64,000 nt of DNA from Nostoc sp. CHAB 5824 (GCF_020829665.1 NZ_JAIVFT010000001.1:1-64000); one strand, 5' to 3'; shown: positions 51,356 to 61,916, counted from the first letter of the stretch. Numbers and translations are program-made. The notes: generated by a model not told the origin, from the sequence alone.

Positions 51356-51793
51356 CTACAGCCCAAGTGCAGCTAAAACATCACTAGCATGGGTAGCCGT
51401 ATTTACGCTAGCGTCAACATGAGTAATTTTGCCACTGGGGTCAATTACATAAGTGACGCGCTTGGCATAACCGCCGCCATCCACATCGAAAGCTTTGATT
51501 AGGGATTTGTCCGTGTCAGCCAGTAGGGGAAAATTCAAATTATATTTTTGGGTGAATGCCTGATGGGCGACTTCATCATCTGCACTGACTCCCAAGATTA
51601 CAACATTTTTACCTTGATATTCAGATTGGGCATCCCGAAAACTACAGGCTTGTTTGGTGCAGCCTGGCGTATCATCTTTGGGGTAAAAATACAAAACGAC
51701 CGTCTTCCCGGCAAAATCAGATAACGAGACTGTGTTGCCGTTTGTATCTTTGGCGGTAAATGCAGGTGCATCCGTACCAACTGCTAGAGGCAT
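51356..51793 (-). CDS. prxQ: Peroxiredoxin Q (BCP type)
   Basis: This thiol peroxidase reduces hydrogen peroxide and organic peroxides with thioredoxin. Peroxidatic Cys45 lies in D-D-T-P-G-C-T-K-Q-A-C, with resolving Cys50 five residues later, as in PrxQ/BCP. The P-x-F motif and the active-site Arg (K-R-V-T-Y-V) are present. The 145-residue length is normal. Confidence 0.95.
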   Translation of the reverse strand: MPLAVGTDAPAFTAKDTNGNTVSLSDFAGKTVVLYFYPKDDTPGCTKQACSFRDAQSEYQGKNVVILGVSADDEVAHQAFTQKYNLNFPLLADTDKSLIKAFDVDGGGYAKRVTYVIDPSGKITHVDASVNTATHASDVLAALGL

Positions 51794-51987
51794 AATTAAC
51801 TTTTCCTGTTTCAGATTGTTGATGCACTTGAAATTTTACATTAATTTATAATGATTAAATATAATTCTAAAAAATAGCAAAACTATACTTTAAGTAACCA
51901 AATTTTGGTTAGATCAGGTATTTGGTACAAGAAAAAATATATTCTTAAATTAATCTTTATTAGAAGAAAAATTTCTACCCATACACA

Positions 51988-52392
51988 ATGCCTGCTGTTG
52001 ATTCCCAAAACCCAAATATCTTTGTCTATCCTCGGAGCACAGTAGAAAGAGCCGAGCGATCGCTAGTGTGTTCGCCCTTCAATTTATGTTTATTTGAAGT
52101 CATGGGACACCAGAGTGTGTCATTAACTGTGATCGCCTTAGAAAATGGACTCAAGCAGGGCTATACTAAACGCCCTTTATCAGAATTAGCGTGTGACAAC
52201 GCCTTGGGCTGGCTGATCCAAGTGGGTGTATTGCGGCGAGAAGTCGATGGCCAGGGAATTACAGATAGTTTTCGCCTTACTCCCTTGGGACGCCAGTTGC
52301 TGGAACAATATCAGGGAAAAAATTGGCATACTCCTTCATGGCGCGATCGTTTATCCGATGCTGTGACTCGTTGGTTGCGGATACCCTTTTAG
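51988..52392 (+). CDS. Npun_F0494-type conserved cyanobacterial protein
   Basis: The 134-residue protein has a winged-helix-like character in its second half (L-T-P-L-G-R-Q-L-L-E-Q-Y), as found in small regulators, but the family has no known role. It is conserved in heterocystous cyanobacteria under the Npun_F0494 name. It stands alone; the ATG follows a weak site. Confidence 0.75.
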   Translation: MPAVDSQNPNIFVYPRSTVERAERSLVCSPFNLCLFEVMGHQSVSLTVIALENGLKQGYTKRPLSELACDNALGWLIQVGVLRREVDGQGITDSFRLTPLGRQLLEQYQGKNWHTPSWRDRLSDAVTRWLRIPF

Positions 52393-52681
52393 AATAAAAA
52401 ATCAAAGAGTTAGGATTAGGCAATCAAAGGGAACAATATATACGGAAACATCACATCTATTCATGAAGTCTTTACCATAATCATCTAATTAAAATTTGTG
52501 ATGGTGCTGGTAAAGAGATGAGGCACAGCAGAAGGGTGCTGCTCTTGCTAGGGGGAGAAATTATACAGGAATTCTCCCCCTGTTCCCTGCTCCCTGCTTT
52601 TTAATTGATGGACGGATTGCCATATAATTGTTAACTCCTAAAAATTCACCCTGTATCTTGAAAAACTAACTAATAACAACT

Positions 52682-54166
52682 ATGAAATCAATTATGGTGG
52701 TGGGGACAACATCCCATGCAGGGAAATCACTTTTAACTACAGCTATCTGTCGCATTCTGTCGCGGCGTGGCTGGCGAGTGGCTCCCTTTAAAGGTCAAAA
52801 TATGGCTTTAAATGCTTATGTCACTGCCAGTGGTGGAGAAATTGGCTATGCCCAAGCAGTACAAGCTTGGGCGGCGGGAGTCGTGCCTTGGGTAGAAATG
52901 AACCCGATTTTACTCAAACCTCAAGGGGATATGACTTCCCAAGTAATTATCAAAGGTAGGTCTGTTGGTAAAGTGAGTGCCTCAGATTACTACGAGCAAT
53001 ATTTTGAACTGGGGTGGCGGACAATTGAAGAATCGCTACAGCATTTAGGAACAGAATTTGATTTGCTCGTTTGTGAAGGTGCCGGTAGTCCAGCGGAGAT
53101 TAACCTTAAACACCGCGACTTAACTAATATGCGGGTAGCAAAACATTTGAACGCGCCAACCATGTTAGTGGTTGACATTGATCGGGGTGGTGCTTTTGCC
53201 CATGTCGTTGGAACCTTAGAGTTATTAGAACCAGATGAACGCGCCCTAATTAAGGGTGTAGTAATTAATAAATTTCGGGGACAGCGATCGCTCCTAGAAC
53301 CAGGGATAAAATGGTTAGAAGAACGCACAGGTATCCCCGTTATCGGTGTTATACCCTACTTGCAAGAAATGTTTCCAGCAGAAGACTCCCTTGATCTGCT
53401 AGAACGTCAATCGTCATCGAATAAAGTCCAAACTGACCTGAATATTGCCGTCATTCGCTTACCAAGAATTGCCAACTTCACTGACTTTGACCCGCTGGAA
53501 TCAGAAAGCACGGTTTCAGTGAAATACCTCAGTCCAAAGCAAGATTTAGGACATCCTGATGCCGTCATTATCCCAGGTACAAAGACCACAATTGCTGATT
53601 TACTACTGCTGCAAAAAAGCGGTATGGCAGAAGCTATCCAACACTATGCTGCTTCTGGAGGAACGGTTTTAGGTATCTGCGGTGGCTATCAAATGCTCGG
53701 TCAAATCATCGCCGATCCAGAAGGGATAGAAGGACAAGCTGGTAGATTCCAAGGGTTAAATCTTTTACCAATCAGAACTGTAATTACTGGACAAAAAATC
53801 GCCCGCCAGCGCCAAGTTAGCTCCAATTATCCACAACAAGGTTTACCAGTCAATGGTTTTGAAATTCACCAAGGGCGATCGCGCATCGAACAGCAAGGTA
53901 TAGACCCTCAATCGTACCATGCCCTATTTGACGATATTAATTTAGGGTTAGTGGATAGTTGTCAATCAGTTTGGGGAAGTTACCTCCACGGGCTTTTTGA
54001 CAACGGCCCTTGGCGACGGGCTTGGTTAAATCGCCTCCGTCAACAGCGGGGTTTAAAATCTTTGCCCACCGGTGTTGCTAACTATCGGGAACAGCGAGAG
54101 CAGATTTTAGATTCTTTAGCCACTGAAGTAGAAAGCCATTTAGACTTAACTCCGTTTTTGTCTTAA
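52682..54166 (+). CDS. cobQ: Cobyric acid synthase
   Basis: CobQ amidates the corrin ring at four side chains in cobalamin synthesis. The N-terminal P-loop domain shows G-T-T-S-H-A-G-K-S and F-K-G-Q-N-M-A-L-N; the C-terminal class-I-like amidotransferase has the catalytic Cys in G-I-C-G-G-Y-Q-M-L and the His in Y-L-H-G-L-F. The 494-residue length matches. Other cobalamin genes are not in the window. Confidence 0.97.
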   Translation: MKSIMVVGTTSHAGKSLLTTAICRILSRRGWRVAPFKGQNMALNAYVTASGGEIGYAQAVQAWAAGVVPWVEMNPILLKPQGDMTSQVIIKGRSVGKVSASDYYEQYFELGWRTIEESLQHLGTEFDLLVCEGAGSPAEINLKHRDLTNMRVAKHLNAPTMLVVDIDRGGAFAHVVGTLELLEPDERALIKGVVINKFRGQRSLLEPGIKWLEERTGIPVIGVIPYLQEMFPAEDSLDLLERQSSSNKVQTDLNIAVIRLPRIANFTDFDPLESESTVSVKYLSPKQDLGHPDAVIIPGTKTTIADLLLLQKSGMAEAIQHYAASGGTVLGICGGYQMLGQIIADPEGIEGQAGRFQGLNLLPIRTVITGQKIARQRQVSSNYPQQGLPVNGFEIHQGRSRIEQQGIDPQSYHALFDDINLGLVDSCQSVWGSYLHGLFDNGPWRRAWLNRLRQQRGLKSLPTGVANYREQREQILDSLATEVESHLDLTPFLS

Positions 54167-54204
54167 ACTAAAGTGCATAAAAATCGCACATTTTGTCCCT
54201 CACA

Positions 54205-54266
54205 GTATCATTAGTCATTTGCTAATGACCAATGACCAATGACCCATGACTAATGACTAATGACCA
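54205..54266 (+). repeat. STRR array before the ferredoxin gene
   Basis: Heptamers of CATTAGT/AATGACC type fill the gap between cobQ and the ferredoxin gene. Confidence 0.85.
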
Positions 54267-54503
54267 ATGATTGTTCGTGTCCGCTTTTTACCAGATGATG
54301 TCACCGTAGATGCCGAAGTGGGAGAAGCCCTGTTAGATGTTGCAGACCGGGCTGGAGTATTTATTCCTACCGGTTGCCTTATGGGGTCTTGTCACGCTTG
54401 CACCGTCGAATTAGAAGATGGAGAGATTATCCGCGCTTGTATCACAGGGGTACCGCCACGCAAAGAATTGACGATTAATTTGTTTAGTGACCCAACTTGG
54501 TAA
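54267..54503 (+). CDS. [2Fe-2S] plant-type ferredoxin-like protein
   Basis: The 78-residue protein has four Cys in the plant-type spacing C-x4-C-x2-C-x12-C (Cys37, 42, 45, 58) within P-T-G-C-L-M-G-S-C-H-A-C-T. It is shorter than PetF and ends in N-L-F-S-D-P-T-W, so it is a divergent small ferredoxin; its redox partner is unknown. Confidence 0.9.
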   Translation: MIVRVRFLPDDVTVDAEVGEALLDVADRAGVFIPTGCLMGSCHACTVELEDGEIIRACITGVPPRKELTINLFSDPTW

Positions 54504-54560
54504 TGTTAGCCCTGTTATTGACAAGGACTAATATAGTAAAACAAGTCAATGCATAAACAA

Positions 54561-54587
54561 AAATCTAATTAATGATTAGATTTTTTT
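54561..54587 (+). terminator. Intrinsic terminator after the ferredoxin
   Basis: AAATCTAAT (54561-54569) pairs with ATTAGATTT (54574-54582), followed by TTTTT. Confidence 0.9.
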
Positions 54588-54655
54588 AGATAGGCAGCAA
54601 GGAATATTTGAACCATTGTTTCTTACTGTGGCGATCGCATTTTTTAATAAAATTA

Positions 54656-54868
54656 ATGCCAAGGAAAATCCGGGAACTGAAGCAAATGCTTTCCCAAGTA
54701 GGTTTTACAGAAGTCCCAGGAAAAGGAAGTCATACTAACTGGGTGCATCCCCTCTATAGTGGAAAAATCACGATTTCAGGCAAAGACGGAGCAGATGCTA
54801 AACGCTACCAAGAGAAGGAAGTGAAACAGGCAATTGAGGAAGCAGAAGGGAAAGAAAAAGATGAGTAA
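54656..54868 (+). CDS. hicA: HicA-type toxin
   Basis: This small double-stranded-RNA-binding-fold mRNase has the HicA pattern R-E-L-K-Q-M-L-S-Q-V-G-F and G-K-G-S-H-T-N-W with the catalytic His. From the ATG at 54656 it has 70 residues. The HicB gene overlaps its end, the usual toxin-first order. Confidence 0.88.
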   Translation: MPRKIRELKQMLSQVGFTEVPGKGSHTNWVHPLYSGKITISGKDGADAKRYQEKEVKQAIEEAEGKEKDE

Positions 54869-55079
54869 GCTTAAGTACCAAATGATTATTCAGTGGTCTG
54901 AAGAAGATAATTGCTTCTTAGTAGCATTCCCTGATTTTCCAGGACAACGCTGGCGGACTCATGGGGATACTTACGAGTTAGCTGTGGCAAATGGAATTGA
55001 GGCTTTAGAGTCTCTAATTATTGCTTACGAAGCTGTAGGTGATCCACTTCCAGAACCAACAGTAAGTAGGGTGTGCTAA
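54861..55079 (+). CDS. hicB: HicB-type antitoxin (short form)
   Basis: The partial RNase-H-like fold of HicB is seen in Y-Q-M-I-I-Q-W-S-E-E-D-N-C-F-L-V-A-F-P-D-F-P-G. It has 72 residues from the ATG at 54861 and no DNA-binding domain, the short form. Its last codons and stop lie in a GGGTGTGCTAACGCAC-type dispersed repeat, which may have replaced the original end. Confidence 0.85.
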   Translation: MSKLKYQMIIQWSEEDNCFLVAFPDFPGQRWRTHGDTYELAVANGIEALESLIIAYEAVGDPLPEPTVSRVC

Positions 55080-55257
55080 CGCACTTTACTAGGTTGTAAC
55101 TAATGCTGCACAATTTGCGCGATCGCGGGTTATTTTGGTTAAAATATTATTTTTACGTAAATTTGCTGTTATTTTTATAACTAAGTTAATGTTATATTTT
55201 TTGTTAGCTGGGACTTACTCAGCTTTATTGATTACTAATAAATAAAGGTTAACTATA

Positions 55258-55458
55258 GTGAATAAACTGAATAACCGTCAGCTTGCTGCTATCCTCGTGG
55301 GTGGTATCGGGTTTGGCTTTGCTGTGGTGCAGGAAGACTGCCGTTTTCCTTATGTACAAACAGTTATGCCTGCTGCCTTGATTGCCTATGTTAAGGCTGA
55401 AGACTCCAAGCTACCCTCTAATTCTGACAAGAAATTGGAGGGTAAAGGTAAACGGTAA
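55258..55458 (+). CDS. Small hypothetical protein
   Basis: A GTG start gives 66 residues: an N-terminal hydrophobic segment (L-A-A-I-L-V-G-G-I-G-F-G-F-A-V-V), a middle with V-Q-T-V-M-P-A-A-L, and a charged Lys-rich end. It might be a small membrane-associated protein. No family is recognised. Confidence 0.5.
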   Translation: MNKLNNRQLAAILVGGIGFGFAVVQEDCRFPYVQTVMPAALIAYVKAEDSKLPSNSDKKLEGKGKR

Positions 55459-55464
55459 GAAACT

Positions 55465-55495
55465 TACCCTCAGCATATATGAAGTGCTGAGGGTA
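55465..55495 (+). terminator. Hairpin after the small hypothetical gene
   Basis: TACCCTCAGCA (55465-55475) pairs perfectly with TGCTGAGGGTA (55485-55495). No T run follows, so termination is possible but not certain. Confidence 0.55.
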
Positions 55496-55656
55496 GGCAA
55501 AACTAAATTGATGAATTATTTGATTACGTACATATAACAGTTTGTAAAACTGCGTAGATTCAAATTTCTAGCACCAGTTTCGGAATCCATATTTTCCTAT
55601 CAGACAGCAAGAAACTTTTACACATTGTTTCCTACTGCCTGTTTTTGCTATCTATA

Positions 55657-56100
55657 TCAATTAGCTTTAATATTCAGCGCGTATTCTTTAAACCTTTCTA
55701 AATCAGCTTGAATTGTCGATTCAACTATCCGCCCCAAAAACAAGTTATCCATAATTTTGCCAATAATGCCGGGGATGGCGTAGGAAATAGTCATTTTAAC
55801 AATGCTAGTATTGTGGCGATCGTAAAAGCGGATCGCTCCCTGATTTGGCAAACCATCAATTGATTCCCATTGGATAATTTGGTTGGGAATAACTTTGAGA
55901 ATTCGTGATTTCCAATTAAATTCTAGACCGCCAGTCTTTAGTTTCCACAGAGATATGTCTGGATTATCTGGCGGAATTTTCACCGAATCAATCCACTTCA
56001 TCCACCGGGGCATTTGCTCTAAATCAGACCAGAGGCTCCATACTAAATCTATGGGAGCCTCTACCTCTACCTGCACAGTATGCTCTAACCAATCTGACAT
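55657..56100 (-). CDS. SRPBCC-family (polyketide cyclase-like) protein
   Basis: The 147-residue protein has the START/SRPBCC pattern: E-A-P-I-D-L-V-W-S-L-W-S-D-L-E-Q-M-P-R-W-M-K-W near the start and a C-terminal amphipathic helix. Such folds bind hydrophobic ligands. It lies 94 bp beyond the end of zds on the same strand, so a link with carotenoids is plausible but unproven. Confidence 0.85.
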   Translation of the reverse strand: MSDWLEHTVQVEVEAPIDLVWSLWSDLEQMPRWMKWIDSVKIPPDNPDISLWKLKTGGLEFNWKSRILKVIPNQIIQWESIDGLPNQGAIRFYDRHNTSIVKMTISYAIPGIIGKIMDNLFLGRIVESTIQADLERFKEYALNIKAN

Positions 56101-56167
56101 TCTCTTTTCTTCCTTCGCGTCCTACTTTTCGAGAAGCCACTTCATGTCTATGCGTCCTTTGCACTAG

Positions 56168-56193
56168 CCTGCGGCAAGCCACTGCGTGTCTAC
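56168..56193 (+). repeat. Dispersed-repeat fragment
   Basis: CTGCGGCAAGCCACTGCGTGTCTACG resembles the inserted repeat of the 27.3-kb Uma2 gene (ACAAGCCACTCCGTGTCTACG) and sits directly at the end of zds. Confidence 0.6.
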
Positions 56194-56194
56194 G

Positions 56195-57634
56195 TTATCT
56201 CTTCAAACTCTCCAAAATCACTTTTGCCGCCCGCCGTCCAGAAATAGTAGCACCTTCCATGCTGTCGATGTAATCTTGCTGAGTATAACTCCCTGCAAGG
56301 AAGAAATTATCTACTGGTGTCTTTTGGTTGGGACGATATGCATCCATTCCTGGCGCTTCTCGGTAGAGAGACTGAGCAAGTTTTACCACACTGTACCAAG
56401 TCATATTTAGCTCTCGTGACGAGGGAAACAGTTCATGCACTTGCTTGAGGACATGCTGCGCGATCGCTTCATTACTTTGTGCAATAAACGGATCTCCCGG
56501 TGTCAGCACGAGCTGTAACAATGAACCCTGTCCTGGGCGATAATAATCAGCAGGGCTAGTCAACGCCAAATCGGCAAAACAAGAAAAGTCCGCATCGGCT
56601 GTGTAGAGCAAATTATCAATTCCAGCCGCGTGCAAAAGCTGTTTACGTTGTTCTCCATCGTTCAGTTCAGTCACCCAACCATCGAAGCGTAGCTGCACTG
56701 TTGCCACTGGCACTGCATCCAGTTTGTAAATATTGTCAAATTCTGACCACTTACGCCACTCGTGGGGTAGGATGCGTTGAATTCCTGGAACATCACAGGC
56801 AAAGACATAAGCATCAGCAGTGATAGTTTCTAATGTATCACCTTGGGCAACTACTATACCAGTGACGCGGGTTTGTTCGTCTAACTCAGTAAATTGAATT
56901 TCCCGAACTTGGCGACGCGTGTAAACTTGGGTGCCTCTAACTTCTAAGTATTCCAGAATGGGCTTGTGCAAATACTCATGGGGAGAACCTTCCAGCATTC
57001 GCAAAACAGAGGCTTCAGTTCTGACTGCAAATAACTGGAATATCGTTAACATACAACGGGCAGACATATTTTCGCAATCAATAAATCCCAATGCGTAGGC
57101 AATGGGGTTCCACATGCGTTTGATGCTGCCATTACTTCCACCGTGGCTGCGGAACCAGTCGGCAAAGCTGATTTTATCTAATTTGCGGATGGTTTTCATT
57201 GCCCCGTTAAAGTCCACTAATCCGCGAACTATTGGACTTGTACCCAAAGCGATGGCATTTTGCAGTTTATCCTGCAACGATAGTTGAGAGGTCGTGAAAA
57301 ATGCCTTTAAGCCATTGAAAGGAGCACCTGTAAGGAACCGAAAATCCAAAGCACCAGTGCGGCCTCCTTTATTAATAAAAGTGTGGGTATGTTCTTTGAG
57401 GCGTAAGTTTTCTAACACCCCCACTTTCTTCATTAAGTCAAATAGTTGGTAGTAGCACCCGAAAAATACATGCAACCCCATTTCTAGATGGTTGCCATCT
57501 TCATCAACCCAACTGCCAACTTTACCACCCACAAACGGACGAGACTCAAAAATCTCTACTTCACAACCAGCATCAGCTAAATCTACTGCGGTTGCTAGCC
57601 CAGCCAGTCCCGCACCTACGATTGCAACACGCAT
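56195..57634 (-). CDS. zds: Zeta-carotene desaturase (plant type)
   Basis: ZDS converts zeta-carotene to lycopene in carotenoid synthesis. The N-terminus has the FAD-binding [14 protein letters not shown] and [27 protein letters not shown] and the C-terminal [12 protein letters not shown] are also typical of the plant/cyanobacterial desaturases. The 479 residues match the family. The ATG at 57634 begins exactly at the FAD motif. Confidence 0.95.
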   Translation of the reverse strand: MRVAIVGAGLAGLATAVDLADAGCEVEIFESRPFVGGKVGSWVDEDGNHLEMGLHVFFGCYYQLFDLMKKVGVLENLRLKEHTHTFINKGGRTGALDFRFLTGAPFNGLKAFFTTSQLSLQDKLQNAIALGTSPIVRGLVDFNGAMKTIRKLDKISFADWFRSHGGSNGSIKRMWNPIAYALGFIDCENMSARCMLTIFQLFAVRTEASVLRMLEGSPHEYLHKPILEYLEVRGTQVYTRRQVREIQFTELDEQTRVTGIVVAQGDTLETITADAYVFACDVPGIQRILPHEWRKWSEFDNIYKLDAVPVATVQLRFDGWVTELNDGEQRKQLLHAAGIDNLLYTADADFSCFADLALTSPADYYRPGQGSLLQLVLTPGDPFIAQSNEAIAQHVLKQVHELFPSSRELNMTWYSVVKLAQSLYREAPGMDAYRPNQKTPVDNFFLAGSYTQQDYIDSMEGATISGRRAAKVILESLKR

Positions 57635-57908
57635 TCCGTCGTTCCTTTTCAGTTTCTTTACAGATTGTAACTGGGTTGGTGTCGGAATTTACTACTTAAT
57701 ATCAACTCCGCCAGCACATTAAAGCATGGCAATGTCGATACTAAAATTTTTTTGATCGCTCGTTTTAGTCCCGGCAATTGACCAGACGCGAGAAAAACGC
57801 GTCTGTATCAGCTAGACAAACTCTTGTCCATAGCGGCGGGCTCAAACAAATATCATAGCTATTTTTTGGTGACAAAGCAGTTATCTGGTAAGTAGTGAAA
57901 GCAACTTC

Positions 57909-58079
57909 TTACTTGTTTACATCTTTGTCGTCATCCGAGACAGGCAAACTTCTAATTAGTTCACGAATCACATCGGTTGCGGGTCTACCTGTTTGTTGAC
58001 AATATTTTTCTAGCTTTTCCGCTTCCTGTGTTGCGAGATTAACAGTTATACGTTTAACAGCCCATTTTTTATTTGTCAT
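57909..58079 (-). CDS. Small ribbon-helix-helix (CopG-like) protein
   Basis: A 56-residue frame from the ATG at 58079 reads K-K-W-A-V-K-R-I-T-V-N-L (beta strand) then A-E-K-L-E-K-Y-C-Q-Q-T-G-R-P-A-T-D-V-I-R-E-L-I-R (two helices), the layout of Arc/CopG DNA-binding proteins. Such proteins repress their own operon, often with a toxin; no partner is seen here. The tail is acidic. Confidence 0.72.
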   Translation of the reverse strand: MTNKKWAVKRITVNLATQEAEKLEKYCQQTGRPATDVIRELIRSLPVSDDDKDVNK

Positions 58080-59947
58080 TATCATGCTATCTGCTGTATA
58101 TTTAGATCGTCGAAAGGTTCTAAGTAAAGAGGAAAACGATAAGATTATCAGAGTTTGTCTCAGGAAACAAGTAATACCATTAATATTAAAAATGTTCGAT
58201 TTGTCAAAGTATTCATCATTTTCTAAAAAAATTAAAAAACTAGACTTTATTTGTTACCATTGTGACAGTAGAAAAAGCACATAGTTGCTTTTGAAGATAA
58301 TAACCCTACTAACAGCATGAGTAAACCCTGACCATGAAATTTTATAAATGAATTTGAAACACCTACTGTTGACTCAATCAAGATTTCCAAAGTTATTCTC
58401 CATCGAAAGCATTTGACCTTCTCTCTTAACCAAGTTCGCCAAACCCACTTGGAGAGAACATCTGGTATAACACCAGAAAATAAAGCTTTTGAATAATTAT
58501 TATGCTGAAATGCGTTATTGTAGGCGGATTACAATGATCTATAGAGGTCGTGAATAATCACTTAAAAGTAGACAAATTAGCAATTGCTCTAGAACAAACA
58601 CCCATTTGCACCCATTACTGTAACCACGAAGTTAAAAGTTATTTGAACGATTAGGAATTTTGGCTATCCTCGAGCAAGCTGATTGCTTTTTTGCGCCAAT
58701 ATAGCCAATATAATAGCCACAAAAAAGGATACAAGACTCACTTTTCTGGGTGTAAATAACCAATCTTTTTGATAAATTTTAACAGCATTATCTGTAATTT
58801 TACACAGATAAATTAACGCAAAACAGATATGATGTTAGTTGACTGTTGCTGATAACAATATTTTATTTTTGTTTCATGCTTTTACATTAACTCGCCGTAA
58901 AAATACGCTGCAATTTGAGATATGTTTTATCTTCTCTCTAGCAATATAGTTTGTCTTCAATTCAGTGATATTTTTCCTATTCATAGTATTTCTTTATTGG
59001 TAGGTTATACTAATCATTTTTTGTCAATTTTTAGCACAGTAATTGGGCAGTAAAAATTTTTATAAGCAACAAATAAATTACTGACAATAAACTTTAGAGT
59101 TGCAGACATTTATTATTTGGTAAGTAGAGTCATAAAAAGAATTGTAGATTTCAACTTTATTTTCGTTTATGTATTTATTATAGCTATTGTTTCTATACTT
59201 TAAATAATCTTCACTTAGAGACTAAATAAGCTCATCTTCATCCTTTATAAAAAAATTACAATGAAAAAGATATTATCTGAGCTTTTGCTTAATGATATTG
59301 ATATATAACAAGATAGTAAACTCAAAAAATTGTTAAAAAAACATTTTGACATCTAAGTACGTTACCTAGATTTCATTAAACAGAAACTTGCAGGCAATTT
59401 TCTAGCAATTTGTAATGATTTATACTGGTAATTTTTCATATGAAATGACTGGAAAAATTTCAAAATACAGGTACTTCATGAAATTGAGGTAAAGTTAGCT
59501 TCTAATCATTAGTCACCTACTGCTGTTGACATATACATACAGCAGAATTCAGAAAGAACTATGATGCGAAAATCCAGAGCGGAGATTTCCTTTGCTCTAG
59601 ATTTTTCAATCTTTGGCTTTCTTAGAATCAGAAGTTTGGAGAGTCAAAATTAATTCAGAAGTATAGCGGCTGCCATCCTGGTTAGGACAAGTCTGCTATG
59701 GATAGCTGTGACAGCCGCTTTCTTACAATTTGCCAATGTCTTAAGCTGTCTGACCACTATAAAACATGCTTCATGTCTGGCTTTGAGACCTAGAACACCA
59801 ATTCAGTAATCCTGGAGGAACCTCTCCCCTAATCCCTGTTTGCAGCAAAGAGGGGAATTAGTTGTGGTCAATATGCGAATCAAATACATATCAACTTAAT
59901 TTCTCATAACCAAAATTTGAGATTGAGAATTGGGGGGGTTCGTGCAA
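58080..59947. other. 1.9-kb AT-rich stretch with no convincing gene
   Basis: The longest open frame (66 codons at 58084-58284) is low-complexity, lacks a ribosome site, and starts inside the divergent RHH promoter region. A 34-codon frame near 58550 also has no support. Only the structured segment at 59665-59719 stands out. The region could hold regulatory RNAs or decayed genes. Confidence 0.5.
59665..59719 (+). ncRNA. Candidate three-way-junction RNA
   Basis: AGCGGCTG (59665-59672) pairs with CAGCCGCT (59712-59719), enclosing the hairpins TCCT-GGTT-AGGA (59676-59687) and GCTA-TGGA-TAGC (59695-59706). TTCTT follows. No RNA family is recognised, so this is a structure-only call. Confidence 0.3.
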
Positions 59948-61588
59948 CTATTCCAATTTAAGTTGGGGCATTAGTTGAAGAGTGCCAATACCTAAATCTT
60001 TAGGTGAAAGCGATCGCGCTTCAAACAAAGCCATCATATCTCGTAACTGAGGATTGCCACGGGAGGCTCCGGTTAGTCCTTTGGCAATGATTAAACCACA
60101 GTAGCCCTTAGTATTTTTACACCGCTGATTCCATTTTTTCCGGGCTTCTACATGAATAGGATCTCCATCTAAAAATTCACCGAATAGGAACAATTCACCA
60201 TTTTGAGTTTGTAATAAACCCAGGTCGTAGCGATCGCCATCGAAGGGGTCGGCACCTGGATTAAAGCAAATAGCTCTCAGTCCGCCTGTTGCTTCAATTC
60301 TTTCAATTACAGTCTTAGCCTTGGGTCGGGAAGTTTGAATTAAAATCACCGGCAAACCGTCACCCACTTGCTTGATTTCACCAACCTTATGATAGCTAGC
60401 CCCCTTACGCAGGTATTCCAACATTTCCCAGGACACCACACCTAAGCTGAGGAAGGAATCTTCCGGTATCAAGTCATCTTGCAATGATTGGAAATTCGGT
60501 GAACCAAGGTTTTCGCTCTCCTCGTCGTCGACACCAAAGCCTGCCATTTCCTCTAATTCTGCTGTTAACTGTGGCATGGTAGAGACTGTCACAGCCACAG
60601 ATTTAGTTAATTCTTCCGACTGCGGCAGAGAAATGCGATAGCGACGGCTGAGGATAGGGAAGATGTCCTCATGAAGCTGGCGACGGTGATCGCGAATAAA
60701 GCGACTCAGGCTTTCGATCGCAACCAAGATTACTAGTGCTTCTTCGTCATACAAAACAGACCGTAGTCCTTCTAAGGGGTGGATATTACCGAAAGTGGGG
60801 TCAATTTCTGATAATGGTAGATCCGCCAAATCACCTTCTTCATCCTCATCTTCTTCTGTTTCCTCAGCACTCTCAAAAGTGAGAAACAGGCAATCTTGCT
60901 TGAGGAAAGCTTCTTCTAAATGCTCCGTTGATTCTTCATCCGTTAAAACTGCGGCGCGAAACTGTTTTAAAGACTCTTCTGAGCGATAAAACAAAATCCC
61001 ATATTCCATTCCCAGCATTCCCATGACTGAGGCGTAGAGTGTGCCAACATCCCACTTATTAATCTCGATTGACAAGATTTGCTGTTCTTCCAAAAATTCC
61101 CAAGGTGCTGCTTGCCAAATTGCAAATGCTTTCTCTCGCAAGATTTGTGCATACTGTGGGGGTAAATCGGGGGTTTGACTATCGAGGATGTCGGCAAATC
61201 CGCGGAATAGTTCGTCAATTAAAGGCAGTTCTGGTGCGTAGTCAATAGCAATATCTAAATCTTGCAGCACCCCCCGCAGATAAAATTGGATCTCGCGGTC
61301 TTTGACTACAATTCTTTGAGGTCTGGCAGGTCTTGCCGGACTGTGGGGATGCTCCATTGCTCGCATCAAAGTACGAACTATTGCTTCTGGGCCGATATCC
61401 GAAGCTACCACGTCCATTCCTCGAACCACACCTTGGGAGTAATCTACCCAAAGAATGCACTCTCCCTTTTCCTCAGAGTCTGAGTGCTGGTTTGGTGATG
61501 ACAACGGACGGCGATCGCCCTCCCATACAGAAGGAATTTGAGTTAATTTCTTTAACCGACGACTGGTAGAGCGATTAAAACTTGTCAT
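59948..61588 (-). CDS. DUF6930-type conserved cyanobacterial protein
   Basis: The 546-residue protein has two globular parts separated by a strongly acidic linker (E-E-T-E-E-D-E-D-E-E-G-D near residue 250) and another acidic patch near 370. The C-terminal third has C-F-N-P-G-A-D-P-F-D-G-D-R-Y-D-L-G. No catalytic motif is evident. It appears to be a soluble, core cyanobacterial protein without known role. Confidence 0.7.
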   Translation of the reverse strand: MTSFNRSTSRRLKKLTQIPSVWEGDRRPLSSPNQHSDSEEKGECILWVDYSQGVVRGMDVVASDIGPEAIVRTLMRAMEHPHSPARPARPQRIVVKDREIQFYLRGVLQDLDIAIDYAPELPLIDELFRGFADILDSQTPDLPPQYAQILREKAFAIWQAAPWEFLEEQQILSIEINKWDVGTLYASVMGMLGMEYGILFYRSEESLKQFRAAVLTDEESTEHLEEAFLKQDCLFLTFESAEETEEDEDEEGDLADLPLSEIDPTFGNIHPLEGLRSVLYDEEALVILVAIESLSRFIRDHRRQLHEDIFPILSRRYRISLPQSEELTKSVAVTVSTMPQLTAELEEMAGFGVDDEESENLGSPNFQSLQDDLIPEDSFLSLGVVSWEMLEYLRKGASYHKVGEIKQVGDGLPVILIQTSRPKAKTVIERIEATGGLRAICFNPGADPFDGDRYDLGLLQTQNGELFLFGEFLDGDPIHVEARKKWNQRCKNTKGYCGLIIAKGLTGASRGNPQLRDMMALFEARSLSPKDLGIGTLQLMPQLKLE

Positions 61589-61916
61589 AGAGTAAGTTAA
61601 TCAAAAGAAGCAATTTGGAAGTAAACTTTGGGGGATAGCTAGCCTCAGATTAGGTTTTTATGGCTGCACCTGAAAGATAGTTGCTTCTGGTGACTGTCGC
61701 CAGGCTTGAACTCCAAAAATACCGAATCTATAAATACACTGAGTCTCTCAATTCTAGAATAAAAATCTTTGGCTGCTTTTGACGGAGTGTTTACAATTTG
61801 GTATCTAACGACATCTAAGCCGCTAGAATGAATACAAAAACACCAACGGCAATCCAGAGGCATTAACAAGCCGATATAGGTAAAGCTTAAGACTAATTAA
61901 GGAGTTGAAAAAGCAG

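Noticed and set aside
58084..58284. 66-residue plus-strand ORF
   Set aside because: Overlaps the promoter side of the divergent RHH gene, low-complexity and Lys-rich because of AT bias, no ribosome site.
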